Below, piece by piece: positions 1 to 7,539 of a stretch of 64,000 nt of DNA. The stretch's first letter is position 1; every line of letters starts with the position of its first letter. The stretch is from Streptomyces nigra (GTDB taxonomy: Bacteria; Actinomycetota; Actinomycetes; Streptomycetales; Streptomycetaceae), in the NCBI RefSeq assembly GCF_003074055.1, contig NZ_CP029043.1, positions 3,836,501 to 3,900,500 of the forward strand, in the 5' to 3' direction. The notes beneath the pieces were generated by a model that was given only the letters and a program-made list of their open reading frames with translations, was not told where the DNA came from and made no database searches. A program made the translations under genes and the position numbers.

Positions 1-8
1 CTTGAGGT

Positions 9-371
9 ATGGCGGGTGAGGAGAGTCACGACGTAGCGAGCTGCAAGCAGGTGGACGACGGCATCACCCGCGTCTTCCAGCTGCTCGGCAAGCGCTGGAC
101 CGGTCCGATCGTGTCCGTGCTGACGACGGGCCCCGCCTACTTCGTCTCCCTGCGCCGGGCCATCCCCGGGATCAGCGAGCGGATGCTGTCCGACCGGCTC
201 ACGGAGCTGACCGCGGCGGGGCTCGTGGTGCGTGAGGTGTACGAGGGGCCGCCGTTGCGCGTGGTGTACCGCCTGACGGAGGCCGGTGCCGCGCTGGAGC
301 CCGCGCTCAAGGAGCTGGGCGGGTGGGCGATGAAGCATCTGCCGGAGAGGGATCGGCCGGAGGGCTGCTGA
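9..371 (+). CDS. HxlR-family winged-helix transcriptional regulator
   Basis: This 120-residue protein has the HxlR layout: a conserved cysteine near the N-terminus (residue 12), then a winged helix covering roughly residues 20-105 with the family motif LLGKRWTGPIV and the recognition-helix stretch SERMLSDRLTELTAAGLV. HxlR proteins are cytoplasmic DNA-binding regulators, some of which sense electrophiles or oxidants through the N-terminal cysteine. The start is well fixed: an in-frame TGA lies at 3-5, so the ATG at 9 is the most upstream possible. The target is unknown; family members usually control a divergent neighbour, which here would lie outside the window. Confidence 0.9.
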   Translation: MAGEESHDVASCKQVDDGITRVFQLLGKRWTGPIVSVLTTGPAYFVSLRRAIPGISERMLSDRLTELTAAGLVVREVYEGPPLRVVYRLTEAGAALEPALKELGGWAMKHLPERDRPEGC

Positions 372-402
372 GGCGCCCTTCTCCGGGTGGTACCCGGGTT
401 CG

Positions 403-429
403 TTTTCCACAGGTCCGGAGTTGTCCACA
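403..429 (+). promoter_or_regulatory. DnaA box (421-429) with a near-match 18 bp upstream
   Basis: TTGTCCACA at 421-429 is the preferred Streptomyces DnaA 9-mer. TTTTCCACA at 403-411 is in the same orientation but has a T at position 3, off the usual consensus. They lie upstream of the DUF2252 gene, outside coding sequence. DnaA binding here is inferred only from the motif. Confidence 0.45.
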
Positions 430-524
430 GGCACTGACGCGTTTCGGCCACCGGCTGTACGGTCGGCACGAGTTGATGTTCGTGCGGGATGTGCACAGCG
501 CTGGATGTGGGGGAGGCGGTCGTC

Positions 525-1970
525 ATGACCGAGGTCGTTGCGGAGCGCTCGGCGGGCGTGGCGGAGTCGGGTCCGGGCTCTGTGCGTCGTTCGCTGCCGC
601 GGGTGCGCGGGTTCGCCGACCGGGACGCCGGTGGGGCGCCGAAGGCCGAGGGGAAGGCGCTGCGCGAGCGGCTCAAGCGCGGTGACCACGCCCGCTTCGA
701 CGTGGACGGTGCCCGCCCGGACGCCGTGACGGCCGTCGAGGAGTCCAACGCCGGCCGCATCCCCGGGCTGACGCCGATACGGGTGGGCCGGATGGCGGCG
801 ACGCCGTTCGCCTTCCTGCGCGGTTCGGCCGGGCTCATGGCGTACGACCTGGCCCGCAGCCCCGTGACCGGGATCCGCGCGCAGATCTGCGGGGACGCGC
901 ACGCGGCGAACTTCGGGCTGTACGGCGACGCGCGCGGCGGCCTGGTCATCGACCTGAACGACTTCGACGAGACCCTGATCGGCCCCTGGGAGTGGGACCT
1001 GAAGCGGCTCGCCACCTCGCTGGTGCTCGCGGGCCGGGAGGCCGGCGCGGACGAAGACGTGTGCCGGCTGGCGGCGCTGGACGCGGCCGGCGCCTACCGG
1101 CGCACCATGCGGCTGCTGGCCCGGCTCCCCGCCCTGGACGCGTGGAACGCCATCGCGGACGAGCGGCTCGTCTCCCACACCGACGCCCACGACCTGCTCG
1201 GCACCCTGGAGCGGGTCGCGGAGAAGGCGCGGGCCAACACCAGCGGCCGTTTCGCGGCGAAGTCGACCGAGCGGACCGAGGACGGCGGGCGCCGGTTCGT
1301 GGACGCGCCGCCGGTGCTGCGCCGGGTCGGCGACGAGGAGGCGGCGGCGGTCGTCGCGTCCCTGGAGAGCTACGTGGACACGCTCCCCGAGGACCGGCAT
1401 CCGCTGCTGGCGCGGCACGCGGTGCACGACGTGGCGTTCCGGGTCGTCGGCACGGGCAGCGTGGGCACACGGTCCTATGTCGTCCTGCTCCTGGACCACC
1501 GGGGCGAGCCGCTGGTCCTCCAGGTGAAGGAGGCGCGGCCGTCGGCTCTGGTCCCGCATCTGGCGACGGCCGGGTTCGAGGTGCCGGAGCCGGAGCACGA
1601 GGGGCGGCGCGTGGTGCTCGGGCAGAAGCGGATGCAGGTGGTCAGCGACGTCCTGCTGGGGTGGACGACGGTGGAGGGGCGGCCCTTCCAGGTGCGCCAG
1701 TTCCGCAACCGCAAGGGCAGCGTGGACCCGGCGGCGCTGGCCGCCGACCAGATCGACGACTACGCCCGGATGACCGGCGCCCTTCTGGCCCGGGCCCACG
1801 CGCACAGCGCCGACCCGCGTCTGATCGCCGGTTACTGCGGCAAGAACGAGGAGCTGGACGAGGCGATAGCCGCGTTCTCCGTCGCCTACGCCGACCGGAC
1901 CGAGGCGGATCACGCCGACCTGGTGGCGGCCGTGCGGTCGGGGCGGATCGCGGCGGAGCTGGGGGTGTGA
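525..1970 (+). CDS. DUF2252 family protein
   Basis: 481 residues from the ATG at 525, preferred over an upstream GTG at 489 because a GGGGGAGG ribosome-binding site precedes it. DUF2252 proteins have a protein-kinase/aminoglycoside-phosphotransferase-like fold. The visible equivalents are GDAHAANFG (a Brenner-type HxDxxxxN-like motif, about residues 125-133) followed by DLNDFDE about 14 residues later. No biochemical activity is established for the family. The length is typical. The gene stands alone, with two DnaA-box-like sequences in its upstream region. Confidence 0.85.
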   Translation: MTEVVAERSAGVAESGPGSVRRSLPRVRGFADRDAGGAPKAEGKALRERLKRGDHARFDVDGARPDAVTAVEESNAGRIPGLTPIRVGRMAATPFAFLRGSAGLMAYDLARSPVTGIRAQICGDAHAANFGLYGDARGGLVIDLNDFDETLIGPWEWDLKRLATSLVLAGREAGADEDVCRLAALDAAGAYRRTMRLLARLPALDAWNAIADERLVSHTDAHDLLGTLERVAEKARANTSGRFAAKSTERTEDGGRRFVDAPPVLRRVGDEEAAAVVASLESYVDTLPEDRHPLLARHAVHDVAFRVVGTGSVGTRSYVVLLLDHRGEPLVLQVKEARPSALVPHLATAGFEVPEPEHEGRRVVLGQKRMQVVSDVLLGWTTVEGRPFQVRQFRNRKGSVDPAALAADQIDDYARMTGALLARAHAHSADPRLIAGYCGKNEELDEAIAAFSVAYADRTEADHADLVAAVRSGRIAAELGV

Positions 1971-2037
1971 GGGTGCGGGAGCCGGGCGGAGCGGCGGTGT
2001 TCGAACAGCCGGCGGCCGGGTGGCCTACGCTGGGCGG

Positions 2038-2949
2038 GTGACTACGCCGGAAGCTGAGCAGTCCCAGGCCGAGACCGCCGACGCGGCGGCGCCCGGCGAC
2101 GCCGAGGTGCCCGCGGGAGCGGCCGCGCAGGCGGACGGGGCACGGCCCGAGGAGCGGCTGGAGAAGGCCGTACGGGCCGCCGAGCAGGCGTTGATCGAGT
2201 ACGAGATCGCGGTGGAGACCTTCCGCGTCGAGGTCGACAACTTCTCCCGGCTGCACCACCAGAAGCTCGGCCCGATGTACGCCCGGCTCGACGAGCTGGA
2301 CGCCCGGATCGCCGAGGCCGTCGCCGCGCGCACCGGCGACCCCGAGGACATCCGCAAGGCCGACGAGGCGCGGGCCCGGGTGATGCCGATGCCCGGCGTC
2401 GAGGAGCTGTTCCACGGCTGGATGGACGACTCGGGGCTGTTCCCGGAGGCCGTGGCGATGCTCACGGACCAGCCGGTGCGTCCGCCGCAGCGGGTGCGTC
2501 CCAGCGACGAGGCCCGCAAGCTCTACCGCGAGCTGGCCCGCAAGGCGCATCCGGACCTGGCCCAGGAGGCCGACGAGAGGGCCCGGCGCGAGGAGTTCAT
2601 CACCCGCGTCAACGCCGCCTACGCCCGGGGCGACGAGGCACTGCTGCGGGAGCTGGCCGAGGAGTGGGCCGCCGGGCCGGGTCCCGAGGAGCAGGGGCCG
2701 AGCGCGGCGGAGGAGCTGTACGCCCGTCTGGAGTGGCTCGCCCAGCGCAAGGAGATGCTCACCCTGGTCGCCAGGGAGCTGGAGGAGAGCGCGATCGGGG
2801 CGATGCTCCGGCTGGCTCCCGACGACCCCGACCGGCTGCTGGACGAGATCGCCGAGCAGCTGCTGACGCAGGTCGCCGAGCGGGAGAACGAGCTGGCGGG
2901 GCTGCTCGCGCAGGGGCACGGCAGCTCGGCGGACGGCACCGGCGTCTGA
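2038..2949 (+). CDS. J-domain-like protein with long coiled regions
   Basis: 303 residues from the GTG at 2038. A -10 element TACGCT (2026-2031) ends 6 nt before this GTG, so the mRNA is probably leaderless. The N-terminal 40 residues are acidic and Ala-rich; residues about 45-110 look helical. Around residues 155-195 is a J-domain-like segment with the signature HPD inside LARKAHPDLAQEADERARRE, the motif by which DnaJ proteins stimulate DnaK. There is no Gly/Phe region and no zinc centre, so this is a J-domain co-chaperone-like protein rather than DnaJ. The C-terminal 100 residues are Leu/Glu-rich helix. The client is unknown. Confidence 0.8.
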   Translation: MTTPEAEQSQAETADAAAPGDAEVPAGAAAQADGARPEERLEKAVRAAEQALIEYEIAVETFRVEVDNFSRLHHQKLGPMYARLDELDARIAEAVAARTGDPEDIRKADEARARVMPMPGVEELFHGWMDDSGLFPEAVAMLTDQPVRPPQRVRPSDEARKLYRELARKAHPDLAQEADERARREEFITRVNAAYARGDEALLRELAEEWAAGPGPEEQGPSAAEELYARLEWLAQRKEMLTLVARELEESAIGAMLRLAPDDPDRLLDEIAEQLLTQVAERENELAGLLAQGHGSSADGTGV

Positions 2950-3004
2950 GCCCCCGGTGACGCGGGCGCCCCGGCGCGGGGCGCGGGTCGGGTAGCGTCG
3001 GAGT

Positions 3005-3352
3005 ATGCATTTCGGATCTGGCGTACCGGCGGTCGAGGTCACGGACCTCAAGGACGACGACTTCCTGCTCGACGTCCGCGAGGACGACGAGTGGCAGGCG
3101 GGTCACGCCGAGGGTGCCCTGCACATTCCCATGAGCGAGTTCGTGGCGCGCTACGGCGAGCTGACCGAGGCCGCGCCGCAGGACGGGCGGGTGCATGTGA
3201 TCTGCCGTTCCGGCGGGCGTTCGGCGCAGGTCACGATGTACCTCGCCCAGCAGGGCGTCGACGCGGCGAACGTCGAGGGCGGTATGCAGGTGTGGGCCGC
3301 CTCGGGGCGTCCCGTGGTGACCGACGAGGGGCAGCCGGGCTTCGTCCTCTGA
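3005..3352 (+). CDS. single-domain rhodanese-like sulfurtransferase
   Basis: This 115-residue protein is one complete rhodanese domain: the N-terminal motif LLDVREDDEW with GHAEGALHIP, and the active-site loop CRSGGRS with the persulfide cysteine at residue 67. Such proteins move sulfane sulfur from thiosulfate or persulfides, or act as phosphatase-like pockets. Six-residue loops starting CRSG are typical of sulfurtransferase (GlpE/PspE) types. The -10 element TAGCGT (2993-2998) lies 6 nt before the ATG, predicting a leaderless transcript. It is monocistronic and convergent with the acyl-CoA dehydrogenase. The sulfur donor cannot be read from the sequence. Confidence 0.9.
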   Translation: MHFGSGVPAVEVTDLKDDDFLLDVREDDEWQAGHAEGALHIPMSEFVARYGELTEAAPQDGRVHVICRSGGRSAQVTMYLAQQGVDAANVEGGMQVWAASGRPVVTDEGQPGFVL

Positions 3353-3389
3353 GGCGTCGCGGCGGGCCAGCCGGCCGTCGAGGGCACGT

Positions 3390-4523
3390 TCACCCCAGGG
3401 GGTGGGCCGCGAGCAGGTCTCCGAGGGTGTCCTCGTGGGCTGCGGCCGGGCCGAGCGAGAGCTCCAGGTGCTTGGCCCAGGCGTGATAGCGGTGCAGGGA
3501 GTAGTCGACGTCGGCGCCGAAGCCGCCGTGCAGATGCTGTGCGGTCTGCACGACGCGGCGTACGCCGTCCGACGCCCAGATCTTGGCCACGGCGACGTCA
3601 GCGGCGGCGGGCAGGGCGCCCGGTGTCCCCGAGCCGATCCGCCAGGCGGCCTGCCACAGCGCGGCCTCCATGGCGCACAGGTCGATGTAGCGGTCGGCGC
3701 ACTGCACCGCGACCGCCTGGAACGTGGCGATGGGATGCCCGAACTGTTCGCGCCTGGACGCGTAGGCGGAGGTCATGCTCAGGACCTGTTCGCCCAGGCC
3801 GAGGGCGAGCGCGCAGGTCCCGGTGGCCAGCAGATGCCGTAGCCACTCCCAGGCGCCCGGGGTGTCGATCACGTCCCGCGCGGGGATGCGCACGGCGTCC
3901 AGGCGCAGTTCCCCCAGCCGTTCGCCGCTGGTGGAGAACTGCTCGGCGAGCGAGAGCCCGGCAGCTTCGCGCGGCACCACGGCGAGGACCGTGCGGTCGG
4001 CGGGGGTGCGGGCCGGGACGACGACGAGGTCGGCGTCGTAGGCCCAGGCGACCGTGGTCTGGGTGCCGTCCAGCAGCCAGTCGCGGCCGTCCTGCCGGGC
4101 GGTGACCGCGAGTTCGGCGGGGTCATGGCCGGTGCGGCCGTGCGCGGCGACCGTCAGCACGAGTTCCCCGCGTCCGGCCCGGGGCAGCACGCGGTCCTTC
4201 AGCTCCCCGGTGCCGTACGCCTGGACGGCGGCCGCGGCGGCGACGCTCTCCAGCAGCGGCACCCGGGCCAGCACCTTCGCGGACTCGCGCAGGACGAGGC
4301 AGAGCGCGATCGGGTCGAGGCCCGCCCCGCCGTACTCCTCCGCGAGCAGCAGGCTCAGCAGGTCGGCCTCGGCCAGCCGGTCCCACAGCGCGCGGTCGAA
4401 GCCGTCGGCGACGGCGCCCGGGGTGAGGGCGGGCGAGGGCACCGCGTCGGGCGCGACCCCGGCGAACACCCCGTGGGCCGCCTCGGCCGCCGCCTGCTGC
4501 TCCTCGGTGAAGGTGAAGTCCAC
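3390..4523 (-). CDS. acyl-CoA dehydrogenase (FadE-like)
   Basis: 377 residues from a GTG. Acyl-CoA dehydrogenases are FAD flavoenzymes that introduce the alpha-beta double bond into acyl-CoAs. The N-terminal helical domain (EEQQAAAEAA, EYGGAG), a beta domain, and the C-terminal motif QLHGG-like 'QTAQHLHGGFGADVDYSLHR' are visible. That C-terminal motif resembles the actinobacterial steroid side-chain FadE proteins, which often work as alpha2beta2 pairs; no partner gene is adjacent here. A KstR-type palindrome lies 61 nt upstream of the start, which fits lipid or steroid control. The substrate is not determinable from the sequence. Confidence 0.85.
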   Translation of the reverse strand: MDFTFTEEQQAAAEAAHGVFAGVAPDAVPSPALTPGAVADGFDRALWDRLAEADLLSLLLAEEYGGAGLDPIALCLVLRESAKVLARVPLLESVAAAAAVQAYGTGELKDRVLPRAGRGELVLTVAAHGRTGHDPAELAVTARQDGRDWLLDGTQTTVAWAYDADLVVVPARTPADRTVLAVVPREAAGLSLAEQFSTSGERLGELRLDAVRIPARDVIDTPGAWEWLRHLLATGTCALALGLGEQVLSMTSAYASRREQFGHPIATFQAVAVQCADRYIDLCAMEAALWQAAWRIGSGTPGALPAAADVAVAKIWASDGVRRVVQTAQHLHGGFGADVDYSLHRYHAWAKHLELSLGPAAAHEDTLGDLLAAHPLG

Positions 4524-4583
4524 GGTCCCTGCCCTTCCACACGTTCCGGTCCAGGTCCACAGTGATCTGACGGAGCGTCAAGA

Positions 4584-4597
4584 TAGAACAGGTTCTA
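4584..4597. promoter_or_regulatory. KstR-type operator palindrome
   Basis: TAGAACAGGTTCTA is a near-perfect 14-bp dyad that fits the KstR consensus TNNAACNNGTTNNA at every fixed position. It lies between the acyl-CoA dehydrogenase start (4523, minus strand) and the DUF5819 gene (4740, plus strand). KstR is the TetR-family repressor of sterol catabolism in actinobacteria. No kstR gene is in the window, so regulation is inferred from motif and position only. Confidence 0.55.
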
Positions 4598-4739
4598 GAA
4601 GAAGGGAATGCCCCCGCCCGGACCCCCGTATGGTGTGGGCAACGGCGGCCCGGCAGGGGGTGTGCCCGGCGGGCAAGCCTGAGTACCGTTCCCGTGCGAC
4701 GCCTGGGAAAGACGGACCGGAATCGGGAAACGGGGCAGG

Positions 4740-5531
4740 ATGGACGCGCACGAGGCTCGCTCGGCCGTGCGGCACGGGCCCGGTGAGGAGCCGCATGACG
4801 CTCCGGCCGCCGACGTGCCCCCGCCCGCCCCGCGAACGGAAACGGAGCCGGAAACGGAGCCGGGAGCCGATCCGGTAGTGGCCCGGGGCGGGGTGGCGGC
4901 CCTCTCGCTGCGGTACCAGATCGCCGCGGCCCTCGCTCTCGCCGTCGTCGCCATCACCGTCTGCGTCCACATCGCCATGGTCTTCCTGCATGTCGCGCCG
5001 TCGAACACGGTCACCAAGCAGCACGGGCAGGCGATAGACGACTGGATATATCCGGAGTTCGAGCAGAACTGGAAGCTGTTCGCGCCGAACCCGTTGCAGC
5101 AGAACATCGCCGTCCAGGCCCGCGCCCGCGTGGCGACCGCCGACGGCCGGATCCGCACCCCCCGCTGGTACGACCTGTCGGCCGAGGACGGCCGGGCCAT
5201 CGACGGCAATCCGATCCCCAGCCACACCCAGCAGAACGCGCTGCGCCGGGCCTGGGACTTCTTCGTCGCCACGCACGACGCCGAGAACCGTCCGGTGGGT
5301 CTGCGCGGAGCCCTCTCCGAGTCCTATCTGCGGCGGACCGTGGAGCTGCGCCTTGAGCGTGCGGACGCGGCCGGTGACGGCGGTGTCGTGGAACGCGTCC
5401 AGGTGCGCTCCCGCACCACCAATGTGCGCCCCCCGAAGTGGAGCGACGAGCAGGTCTCCGACCGGCCCACCTACCGGGTCCTGCCCTGGTGGCGGGTCCC
5501 GGAGGCCCGTGCGGAGGAGGGTGCCCGGTGA
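4740..5531 (+). CDS. DUF5819 family membrane protein
   Basis: 263 residues. An acidic, Pro/Glu-rich N-terminal tail of about 55 residues precedes one membrane helix (AAALALAVVAITVCVHIAMVF, about residues 62-82). After it comes an extracytoplasmic domain with WIYPEFEQNWKLFAPNPLQQN, the family signature. Function is unknown. The protein's stop overlaps the start of the HTTM gene by 4 nt, so the two are almost certainly translationally coupled; the FAPNP motif also occurs in proteins next to, or fused to, HTTM domains. A GGCAGG ribosome-binding site supports this start. Confidence 0.85.
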   Translation: MDAHEARSAVRHGPGEEPHDAPAADVPPPAPRTETEPETEPGADPVVARGGVAALSLRYQIAAALALAVVAITVCVHIAMVFLHVAPSNTVTKQHGQAIDDWIYPEFEQNWKLFAPNPLQQNIAVQARARVATADGRIRTPRWYDLSAEDGRAIDGNPIPSHTQQNALRRAWDFFVATHDAENRPVGLRGALSESYLRRTVELRLERADAAGDGGVVERVQVRSRTTNVRPPKWSDEQVSDRPTYRVLPWWRVPEARAEEGAR

Positions 5532-6757
5532 ACCGCGTCGCGCTCTGCGTCTCCGCCGCCATCGCCCGGGTGACCGAGTCCGCGCTCGGCCCGTACCAGA
5601 CGGCCGTCATCCGGATCGGGTTCACGGCGACCTGGCTGCTGTTCCTGCTGCGGGAGCTCCCGCACCGGCGGGAGCTGTACGGGCCCGACGGGCCGTGGGA
5701 CTTCGACCTCGCCCAGCAGCTGGTCGGGACGAACGGGGCCTTCACCGCCCTGATGTGGTCCGGCAGCCGGATCTGGTTCGAGACCGTCTACGCCTTCGCC
5801 GTGCTGGCGTCGGTGCTGCTGCTGCTCGGCTGGCGCACCCGCACGATGTCCGTGCTGTTCATGGTCGGGGTGCTCTCGCTGCAGAACCGCTCGGTGTTCG
5901 TGGGCGACGGCGGCGACAACGTGCTGCATCTGATGTGTGTCTACCTGGTCTTCACCCGCTGCGGCCAGGTCTGGTCGCTGGACCGGCGCCGCGCGCGCCG
6001 CGCCGAGGCGGCCCGCGCGCGGGGGGAGCGGGTCGGTGCCGACCGGGTGGGCCCGGCGCTGTGGGCGGTGCTCGGCCTGGTGCTGGGCGCGGTCACCGCC
6101 GTCGGCCGGCTCGACGGGGACCCGACGATCCCGGTGATCCTGTGGACGGTGTGGCTCGGCACGGCGGTGTGGTGGGTGGTGGACCGCCGGGCGCGCACCG
6201 ACCAGCCCCGCATCCTGCTCGACGTCGTCGGCAACATCGCGCACAACGGCGCCCTGTTCGTGATCATGGCGGAGGCCTGCCTGATCTACGCGACCGCCGG
6301 CTGGTACAAGATCCAGGGCTCGCGCTGGCAGGACGGCACGGCCGTCTACTACCCGCTGCACCTCGAGTACTTCTCGCCGTGGGCGGATCTCGCCGAGCTG
6401 CTGTCCGCGAGCGGCACGATGGTCCTGCTCATCACCTACGGCACGGTTCTCGTGCAGGTGGCGTTCCCGTTCACGCTCTTCCACCGGAGGGTGAAGAACG
6501 TCCTGCTCGCGGCGATGATCACCGAGCACGCCGTGATCGCGGTCGTGCTCGGGCTGCCGTTCTTCTCGCTGGCGATGATCGCGGCGGACGCGGTGTTCCT
6601 GCCGACGCCGTTCCTGCGCCGGCTCGGCGGACGGGCGGCCCGCGCGCGGGCCCGGCTGGCGGGTGCTGTCCGGCGGCGGGGCGACGGCCGGCGGGCGGTG
6701 CCGGAACAGCGGGCCCCGGAGGACCCCGAGCCCACGCACGTAGGCTTCACGGCATGA
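5528..6757 (+). CDS. HTTM-domain polytopic membrane protein
   Basis: 409 residues from a GTG that overlaps the DUF5819 stop (GTGA); a longer frame opens upstream but would run deep into the neighbouring gene. HTTM (horizontally transferred transmembrane) proteins share a fold with vitamin-K-dependent gamma-carboxylase. Visible features are about eight hydrophobic helices, a short segment NRSVFVGDGGDNVLHLM, and YKIQGSRWQDGTAVYYPLH, which resembles the family's conserved TAVYYPL region. There is no lumenal carboxylase domain. It is coupled to DUF5819 upstream and overlaps trmH-like downstream (ATGA). The biochemical role in bacteria is not established. Confidence 0.85.
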   Translation: MNRVALCVSAAIARVTESALGPYQTAVIRIGFTATWLLFLLRELPHRRELYGPDGPWDFDLAQQLVGTNGAFTALMWSGSRIWFETVYAFAVLASVLLLLGWRTRTMSVLFMVGVLSLQNRSVFVGDGGDNVLHLMCVYLVFTRCGQVWSLDRRRARRAEAARARGERVGADRVGPALWAVLGLVLGAVTAVGRLDGDPTIPVILWTVWLGTAVWWVVDRRARTDQPRILLDVVGNIAHNGALFVIMAEACLIYATAGWYKIQGSRWQDGTAVYYPLHLEYFSPWADLAELLSASGTMVLLITYGTVLVQVAFPFTLFHRRVKNVLLAAMITEHAVIAVVLGLPFFSLAMIAADAVFLPTPFLRRLGGRAARARARLAGAVRRRGDGRRAVPEQRAPEDPEPTHVGFTA

Positions 6758-7539
6758 CCGACCCCGCCACGGGTGCCGACGCCTCGCGCCTCTGGCACCG
6801 TCTCTCCGGCACGTCCGTCCTGCTGGACGGCTTCCACGCCCTCAAGCACGCCGTCCGCTTCGGCGCCGAGGTCCCGGTGGCGGTGGCCGTCGACCGCAAG
6901 GCCGCGCTCGCCCTCGCCGAGGAACTGGCCCCGGACGTGCGGGACGTCCTGGACACGCTCCTCACCGAGGTCACGCAGGCGGAGTACGCCGCGCTCGTGC
7001 CGCGTCCGCATCCCACCGCGGTGGCCGCCCTCGCCGTACGCCCGTCCCGAGAGGCCAATCTGGCGCGGCTGGCGCGGGCCGGGCGCACCGCCCCCGTCGT
7101 GGTCCTCGACGATCCGCGTCACCTCGGCAACGCGGGGGCGGTGATCCGGCTGGCCGCGGGGTTCGGCGCGACCGGGGTGGTCACCACCGGCACCCTGGAC
7201 CCCTGGCATCCGACGGTCGTGCGTGGCGGGGCGGGCCTGCACTTCGCGACGGCCGTGGAGCGGCTGGACGTGGCGGAGCTGCCGCCGGGCCCGCTGTTCG
7301 CGCTGGACCCCGAGGGCGACGACATCCGGGGCGTCGAGCTCCCGGACGACGCCGTCCTCGCCTTCGGGTCCGAGCGCAGCGGGCTGTCGGCCGGACTACG
7401 CGCGCGGGCCGACCGCCTGGTGGCGCTGCCGATGCGCCCCCAGGTCTCCAGCTACAACCTGGCCACCAGCGTGGCCATGACGCTGTACCACTGGAGTCTG
7501 ACCGGGGGCGCGGCCGCCCCGGGTCAGGACAGGCCCTGA
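6754..7539 (+). CDS. TrmH/SpoU family RNA 2'-O-methyltransferase
   Basis: 261 residues from the ATG at 6754, which overlaps the HTTM stop by 4 nt. The SPOUT trefoil-knot motifs are clear in the C-terminal half: motif 1 DDPRHLGNAGAVIRLA, motif 2 LAFGSERSGLS and motif 3 LPMRPQVSSYNLATSVAMTL, which together bind S-adenosylmethionine. The N-terminal 90 residues form a small substrate-binding domain as in rRNA/tRNA methyltransferases. The target nucleotide is unknown. A -10-like TAGGCT at 6741-6746, 7 nt before the ATG, suggests an additional leaderless promoter inside the HTTM gene. The 3' end overlaps paaN by 16 bp tail to tail. Confidence 0.9.
   Translation: MTDPATGADASRLWHRLSGTSVLLDGFHALKHAVRFGAEVPVAVAVDRKAALALAEELAPDVRDVLDTLLTEVTQAEYAALVPRPHPTAVAALAVRPSREANLARLARAGRTAPVVVLDDPRHLGNAGAVIRLAAGFGATGVVTTGTLDPWHPTVVRGGAGLHFATAVERLDVAELPPGPLFALDPEGDDIRGVELPDDAVLAFGSERSGLSAGLRARADRLVALPMRPQVSSYNLATSVAMTLYHWSLTGGAAAPGQDRP

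Noticed and set aside
4604..4630. Second possible SigR promoter (GGAAT then GTA at 18 nt) before the DUF5819 gene
   Set aside because: The -10 half is GTA, not GTT, and the site is over 100 nt from the gene.
5471..6739. 422-codon open frame antisense to the HTTM gene
   Set aside because: Arg/His/Gln-rich with no domain; a shadow of the real gene on the plus strand.
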